The notes: a model not told the origin generated them from the letters alone. A DNA stretch of 64,000 bases from Hyphomicrobiales bacterium (GCA_900469475.1 UBXG01000012.1:102351-166350); one strand, 5' to 3'. Counted from the stretch's first letter, positions 26,284 to 35,491 are shown. Numbers and translations: made by a program.

Positions 26284-27567
26284 TCAGGGCCGTATCTGTC
26301 CGGTGCCGCGAACGCGATATTTGAAGGAGGTGAGCTGCTCGACGCCAACAGGCCCGCGCGCATGCATCTTGCCGGTGGCGATGCCGATTTCCGCGCCCAT
26401 GCCGAATTCGCCGCCATCGGCAAATTGCGTCGAGGCATTGTGCAGCAGGATCGCCGAGTCGATCTCCGTGAAGAAGCGCTCGACGATAGCGGGGTCCTCG
26501 GCAATCACGGCTTCGGTGTGGTTCGACGAATATTTACCGATATGCTCGATTGCGCCGGAAATCCCATCGACCAAGGCCACCGAGATGATCGCGGCCAGAT
26601 ATTCCGTTGTCCAGTCTTCTTCCGTTGCTGCCTTTAGGCCGGGTGCGAGCTTCAGCACATCGGCCGAAGCGCGAATTTCGCAGCCTGCCGCGGCAAGTCC
26701 GTCGAGCAGTGGCTTCAGATGGGTGGAGGCGACCTTCTTGTCGACGAGCAGCGTTTCGGCAGCGCCACAGATGCCCGTGCGTCGCATCTTGGCGTTGACG
26801 ACAATGGATTTCGCCATGTCCAGATCGGCCGAGGCATCGATATAGATGTGGCAAAGGCCTTCAAGATGGGCAAAGACCGGCACGCGCGCTTCGGTCTGGA
26901 CGCGGGCAACGAGGCTCTTGCCGCCGCGCGGCACGATAACGTCGATACTGCCTTCGAGGCCGCGCAGCATGGCGCCGACGGCGGCGCGATCGCTGACGGG
27001 CACGAGCTGGATAGCATGTTCCGGCAGGCCTGCCGCTTTCAACCCTTCGACCAGGCATTCATGAATCGCCTGCGAGGAGCGGCGCGAATCACTGCCGCAA
27101 CGCAGGATCACGGCATTGCCGGCCTTGAGGCACAGCGCGCCGGCGTCGGCCGTCACGTTCGGTCTGCTTTCGAAGATAACGCCGATGACGCCAAGCGGCG
27201 TGCGGACGCGCTCGATCTTCAGGCCGTTCGGGCGGTCCCAGGCAGCGATGACTTCGCCGACGGGATCGGCGAGGGCAGCGATGGCGCGAATGCCTTCGGC
27301 CATCTCGGCGACGCGCTTGTCGTTCAGCGTCAGGCGATCGACGAAGGAGGCAAGCATATCGGTGCCTTCGACGTCTTTCAGGTCTTTGGCGTTTTCAGCG
27401 AGGATATGATCCTTGCGGGCCAGAATGGCATCCGCCATGGCATTCAACGCCTTGTTCTTGCTCTCGGTCGAAGCAAAGGCCAGAGGTCGCGACGCAGCCC
27501 GAGCCTTGCGGCCGATATCGTTCATCAGCGCGTCGATGTCGGGGCTTTGTGCGACTGTATCAAGCAT
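26284..27567 (-). CDS. proA: Gamma-glutamyl phosphate reductase
   Basis: A 427-residue enzyme of the aldehyde dehydrogenase superfamily that reduces glutamyl-5-phosphate with NADPH, the second step of proline synthesis. GVIGVIFESRPNVTADAGAL and LCLKAGNAVILRCGSDS are typical, and the catalytic Cys is in RRTGICGAAETLL. MLDTVAQSPDIDALM (ATG 27567) matches rhizobial ProA; an ATG 9 bp upstream is an alternative. The 5' end overlaps the proB stop by a few bases, so translation is coupled. Confidence 0.95.
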   Translation of the reverse strand: MLDTVAQSPDIDALMNDIGRKARAASRPLAFASTESKNKALNAMADAILARKDHILAENAKDLKDVEGTDMLASFVDRLTLNDKRVAEMAEGIRAIAALADPVGEVIAAWDRPNGLKIERVRTPLGVIGVIFESRPNVTADAGALCLKAGNAVILRCGSDSRRSSQAIHECLVEGLKAAGLPEHAIQLVPVSDRAAVGAMLRGLEGSIDVIVPRGGKSLVARVQTEARVPVFAHLEGLCHIYIDASADLDMAKSIVVNAKMRRTGICGAAETLLVDKKVASTHLKPLLDGLAAAGCEIRASADVLKLAPGLKAATEEDWTTEYLAAIISVALVDGISGAIEHIGKYSSNHTEAVIAEDPAIVERFFTEIDSAILLHNASTQFADGGEFGMGAEIGIATGKMHARGPVGVEQLTSFKYRVRGTGQIRP

Positions 27568-28729
27568 GAGCTTCATCCTTCTTCGATTTCTCGGCCTTCG
27601 TCTTGACGGATGACGTCATGACAAGGTCGTCGCGATGCACCATGGCGGCGCGGCCGGCATAGCCGAGGATCGCCTCGATCTCAGCCGATTTGCGACCGGT
27701 GATCTGGCGGGCCTCTTCGGCATCGTAGCTGACAAGGCCGCGGGCGATCTCCCGGCCGGAGGGGCCGATGACAGCGACTGTGTCACCGCGGCCGAAATGG
27801 CCGACGACGCGGCGCACACCGGCGGGCAGCAGGCTCTTGCCGGCGCCAAGGGCGGTCACGGCGCCATCGTCGACATGCAATTCGCCCGCCGGCTGCAGCT
27901 GCCCGGCAATCCAGGTCTTGCGGGCGGTAACGGGCGTACCCGATGGCGCAAACCAGGAGGAGCGGGCGCCGCTTTCGATTGATTTCAGCGGCCGTTCCGT
28001 CTTACCCGATGCAATAATCATGGCGCAGCCGGCGCCGGTTGCGATCTTGCCGGCATCGATCTTGGTGCGCATGCCGCCACGCGACAGCTCGGAAGCGGCG
28101 CCGCCGGCCATGGCTTCGATCTCGGGCGTGATTTCGGCGATCGTATCGAGGAATTTCGCTTGGGGGTCGAGATGCGGCGGGGCTGTATAGAGCCCGTCGA
28201 TATCCGACAGCAGCACCAGCAGATCGGCGCCGGTCATGGTTGCGACGCGGGCCGCGAGGCGGTCATTGTCGCCATAGCGGATTTCGCTGGTCGCGACCGT
28301 ATCGTTCTCGTTGATGATCGGCACAGCGCCGATCTTCAGGAGCTGGTTGATGGTGGCGCGGGCGTTGAGGTAACGGCGGCGCTCTTCGGTATCGCCGAGC
28401 GTCAGCAGGATCTGGCCGGCGACGATATTGTCATGCGACAGGCTTTCCGACCAGGCGCGGGCCAGCGAGATCTGGCCGACGGCCGCCGCCGCCTGGCTTT
28501 CTTCCAGCTTCAGCGCACCGGAGGGCAGGTCGAGCACGGAGCGCCCAAGCGCGATTGCGCCCGAGGAGACGACCAGGATATCGATGCCCTTGGCCTTCAG
28601 TGCGGCGATATCGGCGCACATGCCGTCGAGCCAGGATTTCTTCAAGCCGGTCTTGCGATCGACCAGGAGAGCGGAGCCGATCTTGATGACGATGCGGCGG
28701 TAGCGGTCGAGCGGCTTGCGGGCAGTCAT
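27560..28729 (-). CDS. proB: Glutamate 5-kinase
   Basis: A 389-residue protein with an N-terminal amino-acid kinase domain (RIVIKIGSALLVD, VSSGAIALGRSVL, INENDTVATSEIRYGDND, LLVLLSDIDGLY, GGMRTKIDAGKIA) and a C-terminal PUA domain (LPAGVRRVVGHFGRGDTVAV). ProB phosphorylates glutamate and is normally feedback-inhibited by proline. Its ATG overlaps the obgE stop (ATGA), and its end overlaps proA. Confidence 0.96.
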   Translation of the reverse strand: MTARKPLDRYRRIVIKIGSALLVDRKTGLKKSWLDGMCADIAALKAKGIDILVVSSGAIALGRSVLDLPSGALKLEESQAAAAVGQISLARAWSESLSHDNIVAGQILLTLGDTEERRRYLNARATINQLLKIGAVPIINENDTVATSEIRYGDNDRLAARVATMTGADLLVLLSDIDGLYTAPPHLDPQAKFLDTIAEITPEIEAMAGGAASELSRGGMRTKIDAGKIATGAGCAMIIASGKTERPLKSIESGARSSWFAPSGTPVTARKTWIAGQLQPAGELHVDDGAVTALGAGKSLLPAGVRRVVGHFGRGDTVAVIGPSGREIARGLVSYDAEEARQITGRKSAEIEAILGYAGRAAMVHRDDLVMTSSVKTKAEKSKKDEAHA

Positions 28730-29829
28730 CCCTGATGATCCCCGTCTTCGCTACGCTCGTCGGCATCCTCATCGTCGGAAAGCGGCATGTCGCGATGCCG
28801 CACTTTGGGGGTCTTTGCCGGCTTGTCCGCTTCGCCGGCATTGGCTTCGACGATCACGTCGCGCAGCGCGCGCAGCACTTCCGTCATGCCGCGGCCGGTG
28901 ACGGCGGAAATCTGGAAGGGTGTTCTGCCACAGGCCCGCGCCAGTTCGCGCGTCTTCTTCTTCAGCGTTTCTTCGTCCACCACGTCGATCTGCGAGAGAG
29001 CGACGATTTCAGGCTTGTCGGGGATGCTGTTGCCGTAAGCTTCGAGCTCGTGCTTCACGGTCTTGTAGGCCTTGCCGACCTTTTCCTCTTGGGCGGAAAC
29101 CAGATGCAGCAGCACGCGGGTGCGCTCGACATGGCCGAGGAAGCGGTCGCCGATGCCGACACCTTCGTGGGCGCCTTCGATCAGGCCGGGAATGTCGGCC
29201 AGAATGAATTCCTGCCCATCGATGGTGGCGACGCCGAGATTGGGGTGTAGCGTCGTGAATGGATAATTGGCGATCTTCGGCCGGGCGCGGCTGACAGCGG
29301 CGAGAAAAGTCGATTTTCCGGCATTCGGCAGACCGACGAGGCCGGCGTCGGCGATGAGCTTCAGCCGCAACCAGATGGTCTTTTCTTCGCCCGGTAGGCC
29401 GGGGTTGGCCCAATCGGGCGCCTGATTGACTGAGGATTTGAAATAGGCGTTGCCGAAGCCGCCATTGCCGCCGGCGGCAAGGCGGAAACGCTGGCCTTCC
29501 TGCGTGATGTCGCAGATCAGGGTTTCGCCATCTTCCTCGAAGATCTGCGTGCCGACGGGCACCCTCAGCGTCACATCTTCGCCCTTGGCGCCGGCGCGGT
29601 TCTTGCCCATGCCGTGCGTGCCGATGGTGGCTTTGAAATGCTGCTGGTAGCGGAAGTCGATCAGCGTATTGAGGCCGTTGACGGCCTCAACCCAGACATC
29701 GCCGCCGCGACCGCCGTCGCCGCCATCCGGGCCGCCGAATTCGATGAATTTCTCGCGGCGGAAGGAGACGCTGCCCGCGCCGCCGTCGCCTGACTTGATA
29801 TAGACCTTTGCTTCGTCGAGAAATTTCAT
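28726..29829 (-). CDS. obgE: Obg GTPase (CgtA)
   Basis: A 367-residue essential GTPase. The glycine-rich Obg fold is N-terminal (MKFLDEAKVYIKSGDGGAGS, FGGPDGGDGGRGGDVWVE), followed by the G domain with G1 GLPNAGKST, G3 DIPGLIEGAHEG and G4 SQIDVVDE. The tail is acidic (SDDEDADERSEDGD). Obg binds the large ribosomal subunit and links GTP/ppGpp levels to ribosome assembly. It heads the obgE-proB-proA-nadD run and has a 4-bp overlap with proB. Confidence 0.96.
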   Translation of the reverse strand: MKFLDEAKVYIKSGDGGAGSVSFRREKFIEFGGPDGGDGGRGGDVWVEAVNGLNTLIDFRYQQHFKATIGTHGMGKNRAGAKGEDVTLRVPVGTQIFEEDGETLICDITQEGQRFRLAAGGNGGFGNAYFKSSVNQAPDWANPGLPGEEKTIWLRLKLIADAGLVGLPNAGKSTFLAAVSRARPKIANYPFTTLHPNLGVATIDGQEFILADIPGLIEGAHEGVGIGDRFLGHVERTRVLLHLVSAQEEKVGKAYKTVKHELEAYGNSIPDKPEIVALSQIDVVDEETLKKKTRELARACGRTPFQISAVTGRGMTEVLRALRDVIVEANAGEADKPAKTPKVRHRDMPLSDDEDADERSEDGDHQG

Positions 29830-30054
29830 CTTACGTCCGTCACCCGGTGTCGGCGCATATCCCTTCGGATCGAATGGGATTCACAAAAGCCTATGCGCTC
29901 TTTTCAATGTCTGCCGCTCCTTCTGCATCCAAAAGACACGTCCGGCGGCGTTTGCCCGTCATGTCGCCTTCGATATAGGCGCTTCGGGCTAAGGTCAAAG
30001 AATATCGTGCGGTTCCAGTGCCATAAAGAGGCGGAACCGCATGATTGGTATGAC

Positions 30055-30083
30055 GGCCATCGCCGAACGGGCCGGCGATGGCC
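30055..30083. terminator. Perfect hairpin downstream of the GNAT genes
   Basis: A 10-bp perfect stem, GGCCATCGCC (30055-30064) with GGCGATGGCC (30074-30083), lies 14 bp past the GNAT stop codon at 30097. AATTTT follows on the plus strand; the minus strand lacks a T-run. A second inverted repeat (GCGGTTCC/GGAACCGC) occupies about 30009-30040. Confidence 0.5.
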
Positions 30084-30096
30084 AATTTTCAGGATC

Positions 30097-30684
30097 TTAA
30101 GCCGCCTGCGAGAGCCGCAGCGCGCCCGGCTTCAGCACGGTTTCGATATGCGGAACCATGGTGTTGCGGGCGAAACTGTAGATCTCCGAGCAACCGGTGA
30201 TCTCAAAGCCGAGCTTCTGCTGCAGCTTCAAGGATGCCGGGTTGTCGGCGAAGGCGCCGGAATGAACGGCGACGTCGGGCATGCGGCGGGCAAAACGTTC
30301 GAGCGCAGCCTTGACCGCTTCGGTCATGATGCCTTGCCGCCAGTAGAAGCGGTTCAGCCAGTAACCGAGGTGCCAGCGGCCGTGGCGAAGCTCGATGCCG
30401 AGGCAGCCGATATGGGCATCATCCCGCTCGGTGATGGCGAGCTCCCAATCGACACCGAGGCCGGAGGTGTGCTCGACCAGCCAGTCGAGCGCATCCTGCC
30501 GGTCATAGGGTGCGGGGACGCGGGCCAGCATGCGGGTGACGGCGAAATCCGAAAGCGATTCCGCAATCATATCGGCATCGCTGAGCCGGTGCGGGCGCAG
30601 CGTCAGTCGGCCGGTCTGGATGACCGGCGTCGGTCCCGGCATCAGGATGCGGGCATCGCGGCGGGTGAGGGCGAGAGCGTTCAT
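30097..30684 (-). CDS. GNAT family N-acetyltransferase (RimJ/RimL type)
   Basis: A 195-residue acetyltransferase with the RimJ/RimL opening QTGRLTLRPHRLSDADM, the beta4 region HIGCLGIELRHGRWHLGYWL, the acetyl-CoA loop WRQGIMTEAVKAAL, and NPASLKLQQKLGFEITG at the end. The natural substrate is unknown; relatives modify ribosomal proteins or small molecules. It overlaps a second GNAT gene by 4 bp, forming a tandem pair probably derived from an old duplication. Confidence 0.85.
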   Translation of the reverse strand: MNALALTRRDARILMPGPTPVIQTGRLTLRPHRLSDADMIAESLSDFAVTRMLARVPAPYDRQDALDWLVEHTSGLGVDWELAITERDDAHIGCLGIELRHGRWHLGYWLNRFYWRQGIMTEAVKAALERFARRMPDVAVHSGAFADNPASLKLQQKLGFEITGCSEIYSFARNTMVPHIETVLKPGALRLSQAA

Positions 30685-31316
30685 CTCATGCCTCCCCAGC
30701 TGCGCAGCGAGATCCAGGTCTTGCGGTCAAGCCTGTACCATTCGACCGGAACTGTGCTGCCGAGTGCCAGAGATGCGGCAAGGCCTGATCCCTGGAACTG
30801 GAAGCCGCACTTCTGGACGACACGTCTCGATGCGACGTTCGTCACCCGGCAGCGGGCATCGATCTGCGCCACGTTCTCACGCGTGCGGAAGACCATGTCG
30901 ATGAGGGCATGGGCCGCTTCCGTGGTATAGCCTTGGTTCCAGTGGGGCTCGCCCAGCCAGTAACCGATCTCGACCGTGTTCGGATCGCCCGTGGGTTCGA
31001 CCCCGCAGCAACCGAGAAAGGCGCCGTTGTCGGCTTTGGTAATCGCATAGACGCACTTGCCAATCTCGCCAAGCTTCGTGCGTCGCACGAAATCGGCGGC
31101 ATCATTGGTCGTATACGGGTGCGGCATACGCGATACCATAGTGGCGACGTTGGCGTTGTTGGCGAGATGGGCAAGGGCGTCGATGTCTTCTTCGTGGGGC
31201 GCGCGCAGAACGAGCCTTTCCGACAATAAGACGGGGCAATCGGTCCTTAACCTGTCCGGCCTCAGCCGTTCTTCGGGAGACCTTGATTGGTCTTCCCTTA
31301 ACAATTCGCCTTGCAT
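30681..31316 (-). CDS. GNAT family N-acetyltransferase (RimJ/RimL type)
   Basis: A 211-residue paralogue of the next gene: LLSERLVLRAPHEEDIDAL, FLGCCGVEPTGDPNTVEIGY, the CoA loop WNQGYTTEAAHALIDM and VASRRVVQKCGFQFQG are the GNAT landmarks. The first 25 residues are charged and poorly conserved, so an internal start is possible. It lies 130 bp after rpmA, past a strong terminator, and is coupled to the following GNAT gene by an ATGA-type overlap. Confidence 0.83.
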   Translation of the reverse strand: MQGELLREDQSRSPEERLRPDRLRTDCPVLLSERLVLRAPHEEDIDALAHLANNANVATMVSRMPHPYTTNDAADFVRRTKLGEIGKCVYAITKADNGAFLGCCGVEPTGDPNTVEIGYWLGEPHWNQGYTTEAAHALIDMVFRTRENVAQIDARCRVTNVASRRVVQKCGFQFQGSGLAASLALGSTVPVEWYRLDRKTWISLRSWGGMR

Positions 31317-31345
31317 GGTTCAGTCCTCCTTGGTTGAGGGTAAAG

Positions 31346-31374
31346 AAAAAGGGGAGATGGCGCCCCATCTCCCC
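31346..31374 (-). terminator. Rho-independent terminator of rplU-rpmA
   Basis: A 10-bp perfect stem, GGGGAGATGG (31351-31360) with CCATCTCCCC (31365-31374), followed on the minus strand by TTTTT. It lies about 70 bp beyond the rpmA stop. Confidence 0.88.
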
Positions 31375-31445
31375 TGTTTTCTGGACTGAACCTGATGCGC
31401 TCAGCCGGGTCGATGAGACGCCGGCTGTTTTAGAGCGCTACCGGC

Positions 31446-31715
31446 TTATTCCGCTGCTTCCGCTTTCGGCATTACAGACACGTACACGCGGCCATTGGCC
31501 TTCGTACGGTAGTTCACGTTGCCCGCCGTAAGCGCAAAAATCGTGTGATCCTTGCCGAGGCCAACGTTGGAACCCGGGTGCCACTGCGTGCCGCGCTGAC
31601 GCACGATAATGTTGCCTGCGATGACGGCTTCGCCGCCGAACTTCTTCACGCCAAGGCGCTTGGATTCGGAATCGCGACCGTTGCGCGAGGAACCGCCAGC
31701 TTTTTTGTGTGCCAT
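31446..31715 (-). CDS. rpmA: 50S ribosomal protein L27
   Basis: The 89-residue L27 starts MAHKKAGGSSRNGRDSESKR and continues GVKKFGGEAVIAGNIIVRQR and WHPGSNVGLGKDHTIFAL. Its N-terminus reaches toward the peptidyl transferase centre. No N-terminal propeptide of the Firmicute type is present. Second gene of the rplU-rpmA operon, 32 bp after rplU. Confidence 0.97.
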   Translation of the reverse strand: MAHKKAGGSSRNGRDSESKRLGVKKFGGEAVIAGNIIVRQRGTQWHPGSNVGLGKDHTIFALTAGNVNYRTKANGRVYVSVMPKAEAAE

Positions 31716-31747
31716 TGGAGTTCTCCTTTAAACCTTGATCCCGTTAC

Positions 31748-32065
31748 TTACTTGGCAGCCACGATGTCCGTGATGCGGACGACCGTGTGATGCTGGCGAT
31801 GGCCGCGCGAACGCTTCGAGTTCTGACGACGGCGCTTCTTGAAGGCGATGACCTTCTTGCCGCGGTTGTGCTCGACCACTTCGGCCTTGACGGACGCGCC
31901 CTTGACGAAGGGAGCACCAATCGCAGCGTCGGCGCCTTCGCCGATAACGAGGACTTCGGTGAATTCTACGGTGCCGCCGGCGGTGACTTCGAGCTTCTCG
32001 ATGGTCAGCACGTCGTTGGCTGCCACACGGTACTGCTTACCGCCGGTCTTGATGACTGCGAACAT
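31748..32065 (-). CDS. rplU: 50S ribosomal protein L21
   Basis: The 105-residue L21 begins MFAVIKTGGKQYRVAANDVL, with the C-terminal KVIAFKKRRRQNSKRSRGHR and HTVVRITDI signature. It is a structural protein of the large subunit, cotranscribed with rpmA. A 170-nt leader separates it from the promoter at about 32250, long enough to hold a regulatory structure, but I could not identify one. Confidence 0.97.
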   Translation of the reverse strand: MFAVIKTGGKQYRVAANDVLTIEKLEVTAGGTVEFTEVLVIGEGADAAIGAPFVKGASVKAEVVEHNRGKKVIAFKKRRRQNSKRSRGHRQHHTVVRITDIVAAK

Positions 32066-32246
32066 TTTTTATCCTTTCATGTTCGTTCCGGCTCTCTCGC
32101 CATGGGGGCGAGCGGCCGTCTTTTTATCAGTCGAAACTTAGCAGGGATTCCAAAGGCTTGAGCCTTCAAAAAGTTCTGCCGGTGAAACCCTGCGGGAAGC
32201 AGGGCGGGCAAGGCGCGGACTTATCCACACCTATTGCGTCGCACGG

Positions 32247-32273
32247 GATATATAAGCGTCCCTGATCTGTCAA
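32247..32273 (-). promoter_or_regulatory. Sigma-70 promoter of rplU-rpmA
   Basis: On the minus strand TTGACA (32273-32268) is followed by a TATATC -10 element (32252-32247) at 15 bp, or TATCCC at 17 bp. It is the only good promoter-like pair upstream of rplU. Confidence 0.6.
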
Positions 32274-32370
32274 GGCAAAAGGATGAAAAGCTTTCATATT
32301 CGCCCTTGCCATCCCCCTCGTCTGTCGCTATGAGACAGCCCGCGCCAAACAAGCGCCGACCAGCATAACC

Positions 32371-32460
32371 GGAGAGGTGGCAGAGTGGTCGAATGCACCG
32401 CACTCGAAATGCGGCATACCTGCAAGGGTATCGTGGGTTCAAATCCCACCCTCTCCGCCA
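32371..32460 (+). tRNA. tRNA-Ser (anticodon CGA)
   Basis: A 90-nt class II tRNA with acceptor arm GGAGAGG/CCTCTCC followed by encoded GCCA. The anticodon stem CCGCA/TGCGG encloses loop CTCGAAA (anticodon CGA at 32405-32407, reading UCG). It has a long variable arm and the T-loop GGTTCAAATCCC. The gene marks the edge between core genome on the left and accessory genes on the right, a typical integration point. Confidence 0.97.
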
Positions 32461-32639
32461 TAAACATGTTTATTATCATATAGTTACGACGTTGATGCCT
32501 GCGACAGACGTCGCCTATTTTGGCTGGCTGTGATCACAATTGATCACAGGGCCACGCTGAAGGCGCTGCCCGGCGAATCTCTTTCTTGGAATTCAACTCA
32601 AATTTTGGATTACCCCGCACTGACAACCATGGACGTGGA

Positions 32640-32667
32640 TTTAACATGTTGCGACGGACATGTTAAA
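32640..32667. promoter_or_regulatory. Palindromic operator-like site upstream of the Fic gene
   Basis: TTTAACATGT-N8-ACATGTTAAA is a perfect 10-bp inverted repeat. A third half-site, CATGTTAAAT (32700-32709), overlaps the likely ATG of the Fic gene at 32701. The Fic protein ends in a winged-helix domain, so autoregulation is plausible. Confidence 0.6.
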
Positions 32668-32700
32668 GAAATCGAGTTTTTTTAACTTATCGAGTCGCTC

Positions 32701-33789
32701 ATGTTAAATCCGTCCTATAGCTTCCCGATCTGACACCGCTTCATGGCTTGGAGACCATCGAAGTTTTCAAGGCGCTCGCTGCCGCTAGCAGATCCCTCGC
32801 TGAATTGAAGGGGGCGAGCTGCGGCAATACCCAATCAGGGAATTCTGATCGACACGCTTGCATTGCAAGAGGCAAAAGCGAGCTCGGAGATCGAAAACAT
32901 CGTCACCACACAGGACGAGTTGTATCAAGCCGATCTGTTTCCAGAGGGGCTAGAGTCTCCGACGGCAAAAGAAGTCGCGCTATATCGCGATGCCCTAAAA
33001 TTCGGCTTCGACAAGCTCCGTCGGACCGATGGCCTGATTACGAATGCAACCATTGTCGGCATGTTCCAGCTCCTCAAGCGACGCACAGATGGATTCCGCC
33101 AGACGCCAGGGACGGCGCTCAGAAATGACCGCTCGGGTGAAATCGTTTACGTGCCTCCTCAGGACCAACACGATATCAATTCAGCAATGAGCGGGCTTGA
33201 GCGTTTCATAAACGACGATCAACTCTCAACGCTCGATCCGCTGATTAAAATGGCATTGATCCATCATCAGTTCGAAAGCATCCATCCGTTTCCGGACGGG
33301 AATGGGCGAATAGGGCGAATTCTCAATGTGCTTTATCTCACCCGTGTGGACTTGCTCGAGATCCCAATTCTTTATCTCAGCAGGGCCATCAACAATTCAA
33401 AGAGTGAATACTACCGGCTTTTGCAGCATGTTCGCGATACCAGTGAATGGGAAGGCTGGCTTATCTACATGCTCAAGGCGGTTGATGAGACAGCCAGAAC
33501 GACGCTTGATCTTGTGGAAAATATTCGTGTGCAAATGGCCCTGATGAAGAAAAGGCTGAGGGGCGAACTTCCCAAGTTTTACTCACAGGACTTGCTGAAC
33601 AACCTGTTTCGGCACCCATACACGCGAATCGATTATGTTCAGAATGAGCTCGGTATCACGAGACAGACGGCCGCCAAATATCTCGACACGCTCGCTGAGC
33701 ATGGCTTTCTGACAAAACACCAGAGCGGCAGAAACAATTACTACATCAACGAACCGCTCGTTGCTCTGTTTATGAAGGTTTCCGAATAG
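32701..33789 (+). pseudogene. Fic family protein with C-terminal winged helix, N-terminus frameshifted
   Basis: The Fic core is intact from about 32863: ASSEIENIVTTQDELYQA (Fic N-terminal domain, with the SxIEN-type inhibitory segment), the catalytic motif HPFPDGNGRIGR, and a C-terminal HTH (GITRQTAAKYLDTLAEHGFL). Fic enzymes usually transfer AMP to Ser/Thr/Tyr hydroxyls of target proteins. The family N-terminus is present but spread over two frames: MLNPSYSF (from ATG 32701), then PDLTPLHGLETIEVFKALAA in another frame, then back near 32817 (AAIPNQGILIDTLALQEA). Two compensating single-base indels in C and G runs explain this. A shortened product from TTG 32863 (308 residues) could still be made. 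Confidence 0.75.
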
Positions 33790-33941
33790 CGAAGCTAGTT
33801 CACAGCGATTTCTCACCCGCATCCGCCTTCCGCTTCCAGAGATAGAAGAACCGTACGATCTGACCCCCGTCCGCCATTTTTCCCCCCATTACAGGCCGCG
33901 GTGCGGCAAGCCGATTCGCTGGCAATCAGCTCAAAAAAGCC

Positions 33942-34337
33942 TCAACCCTCCGGAAACTGATAGACCACGTCCGTGAAAGATCCTGTCGGGAACACGTAGA
34001 AGAATTTAAGGTTGGCGGATGATTCGTTGCGGATGCCGTGTTCGGCGTTGCCGGGGATGAAGATTGCGGTGCCTGGTTTGACCGTGGTTTCCTGGCCGTC
34101 GATCCGAACGATGCCGGTTCCTTCAAAAATGAAGTAGATTTCCGATGGGTCGTGGCGATGCGGCTTCAATTCGCCGCCGGGTGCCAGTTCGGCGATGCCG
34201 GCGCTCATGCTGTCGGTGGGGGTGATATTGCTGCTGAGCAGTGTGTGCCAGGAGATCGAGCCATGAACGGGATCGTTCCATCCGTCGCGCGGGCGCTCTT
34301 CGGCTGTGGTGATAACGGCTTGCGATTGTTCTGTCAT
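33942..34337 (-). CDS. Cupin domain protein
   Basis: A 131-residue single-domain cupin. Motif 1 is PHRHDPSEIYFIFEGTG, with the His, His and Glu metal ligands, and motif 2 is PGTAIFIPGNAEHGIRN, with the final His. It may be a metal-dependent enzyme or a sugar-binding protein; the substrate is unknown. No operon partner is close. The start MTEQSQAVITTAEERP is the only suitable ATG. Confidence 0.85.
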   Translation of the reverse strand: MTEQSQAVITTAEERPRDGWNDPVHGSISWHTLLSSNITPTDSMSAGIAELAPGGELKPHRHDPSEIYFIFEGTGIVRIDGQETTVKPGTAIFIPGNAEHGIRNESSANLKFFYVFPTGSFTDVVYQFPEG

Positions 34338-34555
34338 TTCGCCTCAAAACGCTGGGTAAGCGACCACGTGGAACGGTGTCACAACGATAACGAATGTCAA
34401 TCGGCCAGCTGCTAAGTTCCGTGTCGGCCGGCTTGTGGTTTGGCGAGATCTGTTATGATGAAAGAGACGGCGCCGGTGCGATATCGCCGGCCGCCGGAGC
34501 GGGAGGCCTTCCCGCTCCTTCGTTTCGATTTACTTTGGTTTTTGGATCATGCCGC

Positions 34556-35476
34556 CTAACTCCGTTGCAGGAAATCCGCGATCAGGCCTGAGATCGTCTT
34601 CGGCGCATCTTCGAAGCAATAATGGCCGACGCCTGGGAGGCGCACGATGGGCGCCGACGGGAAGCGGGCGGAAAAGAGCGGCAGGAAATGCTCCGCATAC
34701 AGCGTCCTGTCCGCCTCGCCCCAAATGGCGAGCGCCGGCTTGCCACTGATGATGCGCTCGGCGGCCGCATCGGGTACCTCGAATTGATGGGCGCCGGTCG
34801 CAAAACCTTTGGCCCAGCCGAGCGCGCCGAGGCATTCGGCTGCGGTGGCAAAAGGAGCGCCATATGCATCGAGCCATACGTCGTCGATGATCGCGTTGTT
34901 TTCGAAGCCGTTGAGCTTGAGCGTGCTGAGAATATTGTAGCCGAGATTGTTGAGCACCGGCTCCAGCGTGCCGTCGGCCTCGGCCTTCATGATCCATTGA
35001 AACCACGGGGAGACGGCAGCATTTGCCACACCTCGCTCCACGCTATCAGGCTGGCCAAAGGGCGTCGGGCCGTTTGTCGAGATGATGCGGTGGATACGCT
35101 CAGGATGACGGGCGGCAAGGCCCATGCCCACGGGGCCGCCGAAATCATGCATGACGAGGGTGATATCTGTGAGGCCGAGGGCGAGCACGAAGGCCTCCAA
35201 ATTGGCAACATGATCCTGCAGCCAGTAACTACGGCCGGCCGGCGTCTCGCTTTTGCCAAAACCCATGTGGTCGGGAACGACGACACGGTGGGTGTGGCTC
35301 AGCGTCGAGATCAGATGGCGAAACAGATAGCCCCAGGTGGGCTCGCCATGCAGGCAGAGGATAACCTCTCCATCACGCGGTCCCTCGTCGACGTAATGCA
35401 TCCGGAAACCCGCAGCATCGGTGAAGCGCGGAGCGAAGGGGAAGGTGCCGGCAAATGTTTCATTGGCAGGAATCAC
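34556..35476 (-). CDS. Alpha/beta hydrolase, haloalkane dehalogenase-like
   Basis: A 306-residue alpha/beta hydrolase. The oxyanion region is HGEPTWGYLFRHLI, the nucleophile elbow is VMHDFGGPVGMG with Asp as nucleophile, and the catalytic His is in LPGVGHYCFED. Asp as nucleophile and HGEPTW are as in haloalkane dehalogenases, but the halide-binding Trp next to the nucleophile is replaced by Phe, so true dehalogenase activity is doubtful. It is divergent from an HxlR regulator, with two operator-like repeats between them, so its expression is probably controlled by that protein. Confidence 0.8.
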   Translation of the reverse strand: MIPANETFAGTFPFAPRFTDAAGFRMHYVDEGPRDGEVILCLHGEPTWGYLFRHLISTLSHTHRVVVPDHMGFGKSETPAGRSYWLQDHVANLEAFVLALGLTDITLVMHDFGGPVGMGLAARHPERIHRIISTNGPTPFGQPDSVERGVANAAVSPWFQWIMKAEADGTLEPVLNNLGYNILSTLKLNGFENNAIIDDVWLDAYGAPFATAAECLGALGWAKGFATGAHQFEVPDAAAERIISGKPALAIWGEADRTLYAEHFLPLFSARFPSAPIVRLPGVGHYCFEDAPKTISGLIADFLQRS

Positions 35477-35491
35477 GGTTGTTCTCCTAGC

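Noticed and set aside
34363..34375. CCACGTGGAA motif considered as a second parS
   Set aside because: Only one arm fits the parS consensus; the other arm diverges.
34455..34559. Possible 34-codon frame with a downstream hairpin at 34496-34518
   Set aside because: Reads MMKETAPVRYRRPPEREAF but overlaps the hairpin and the end of the hydrolase gene; no support beyond an ATG.
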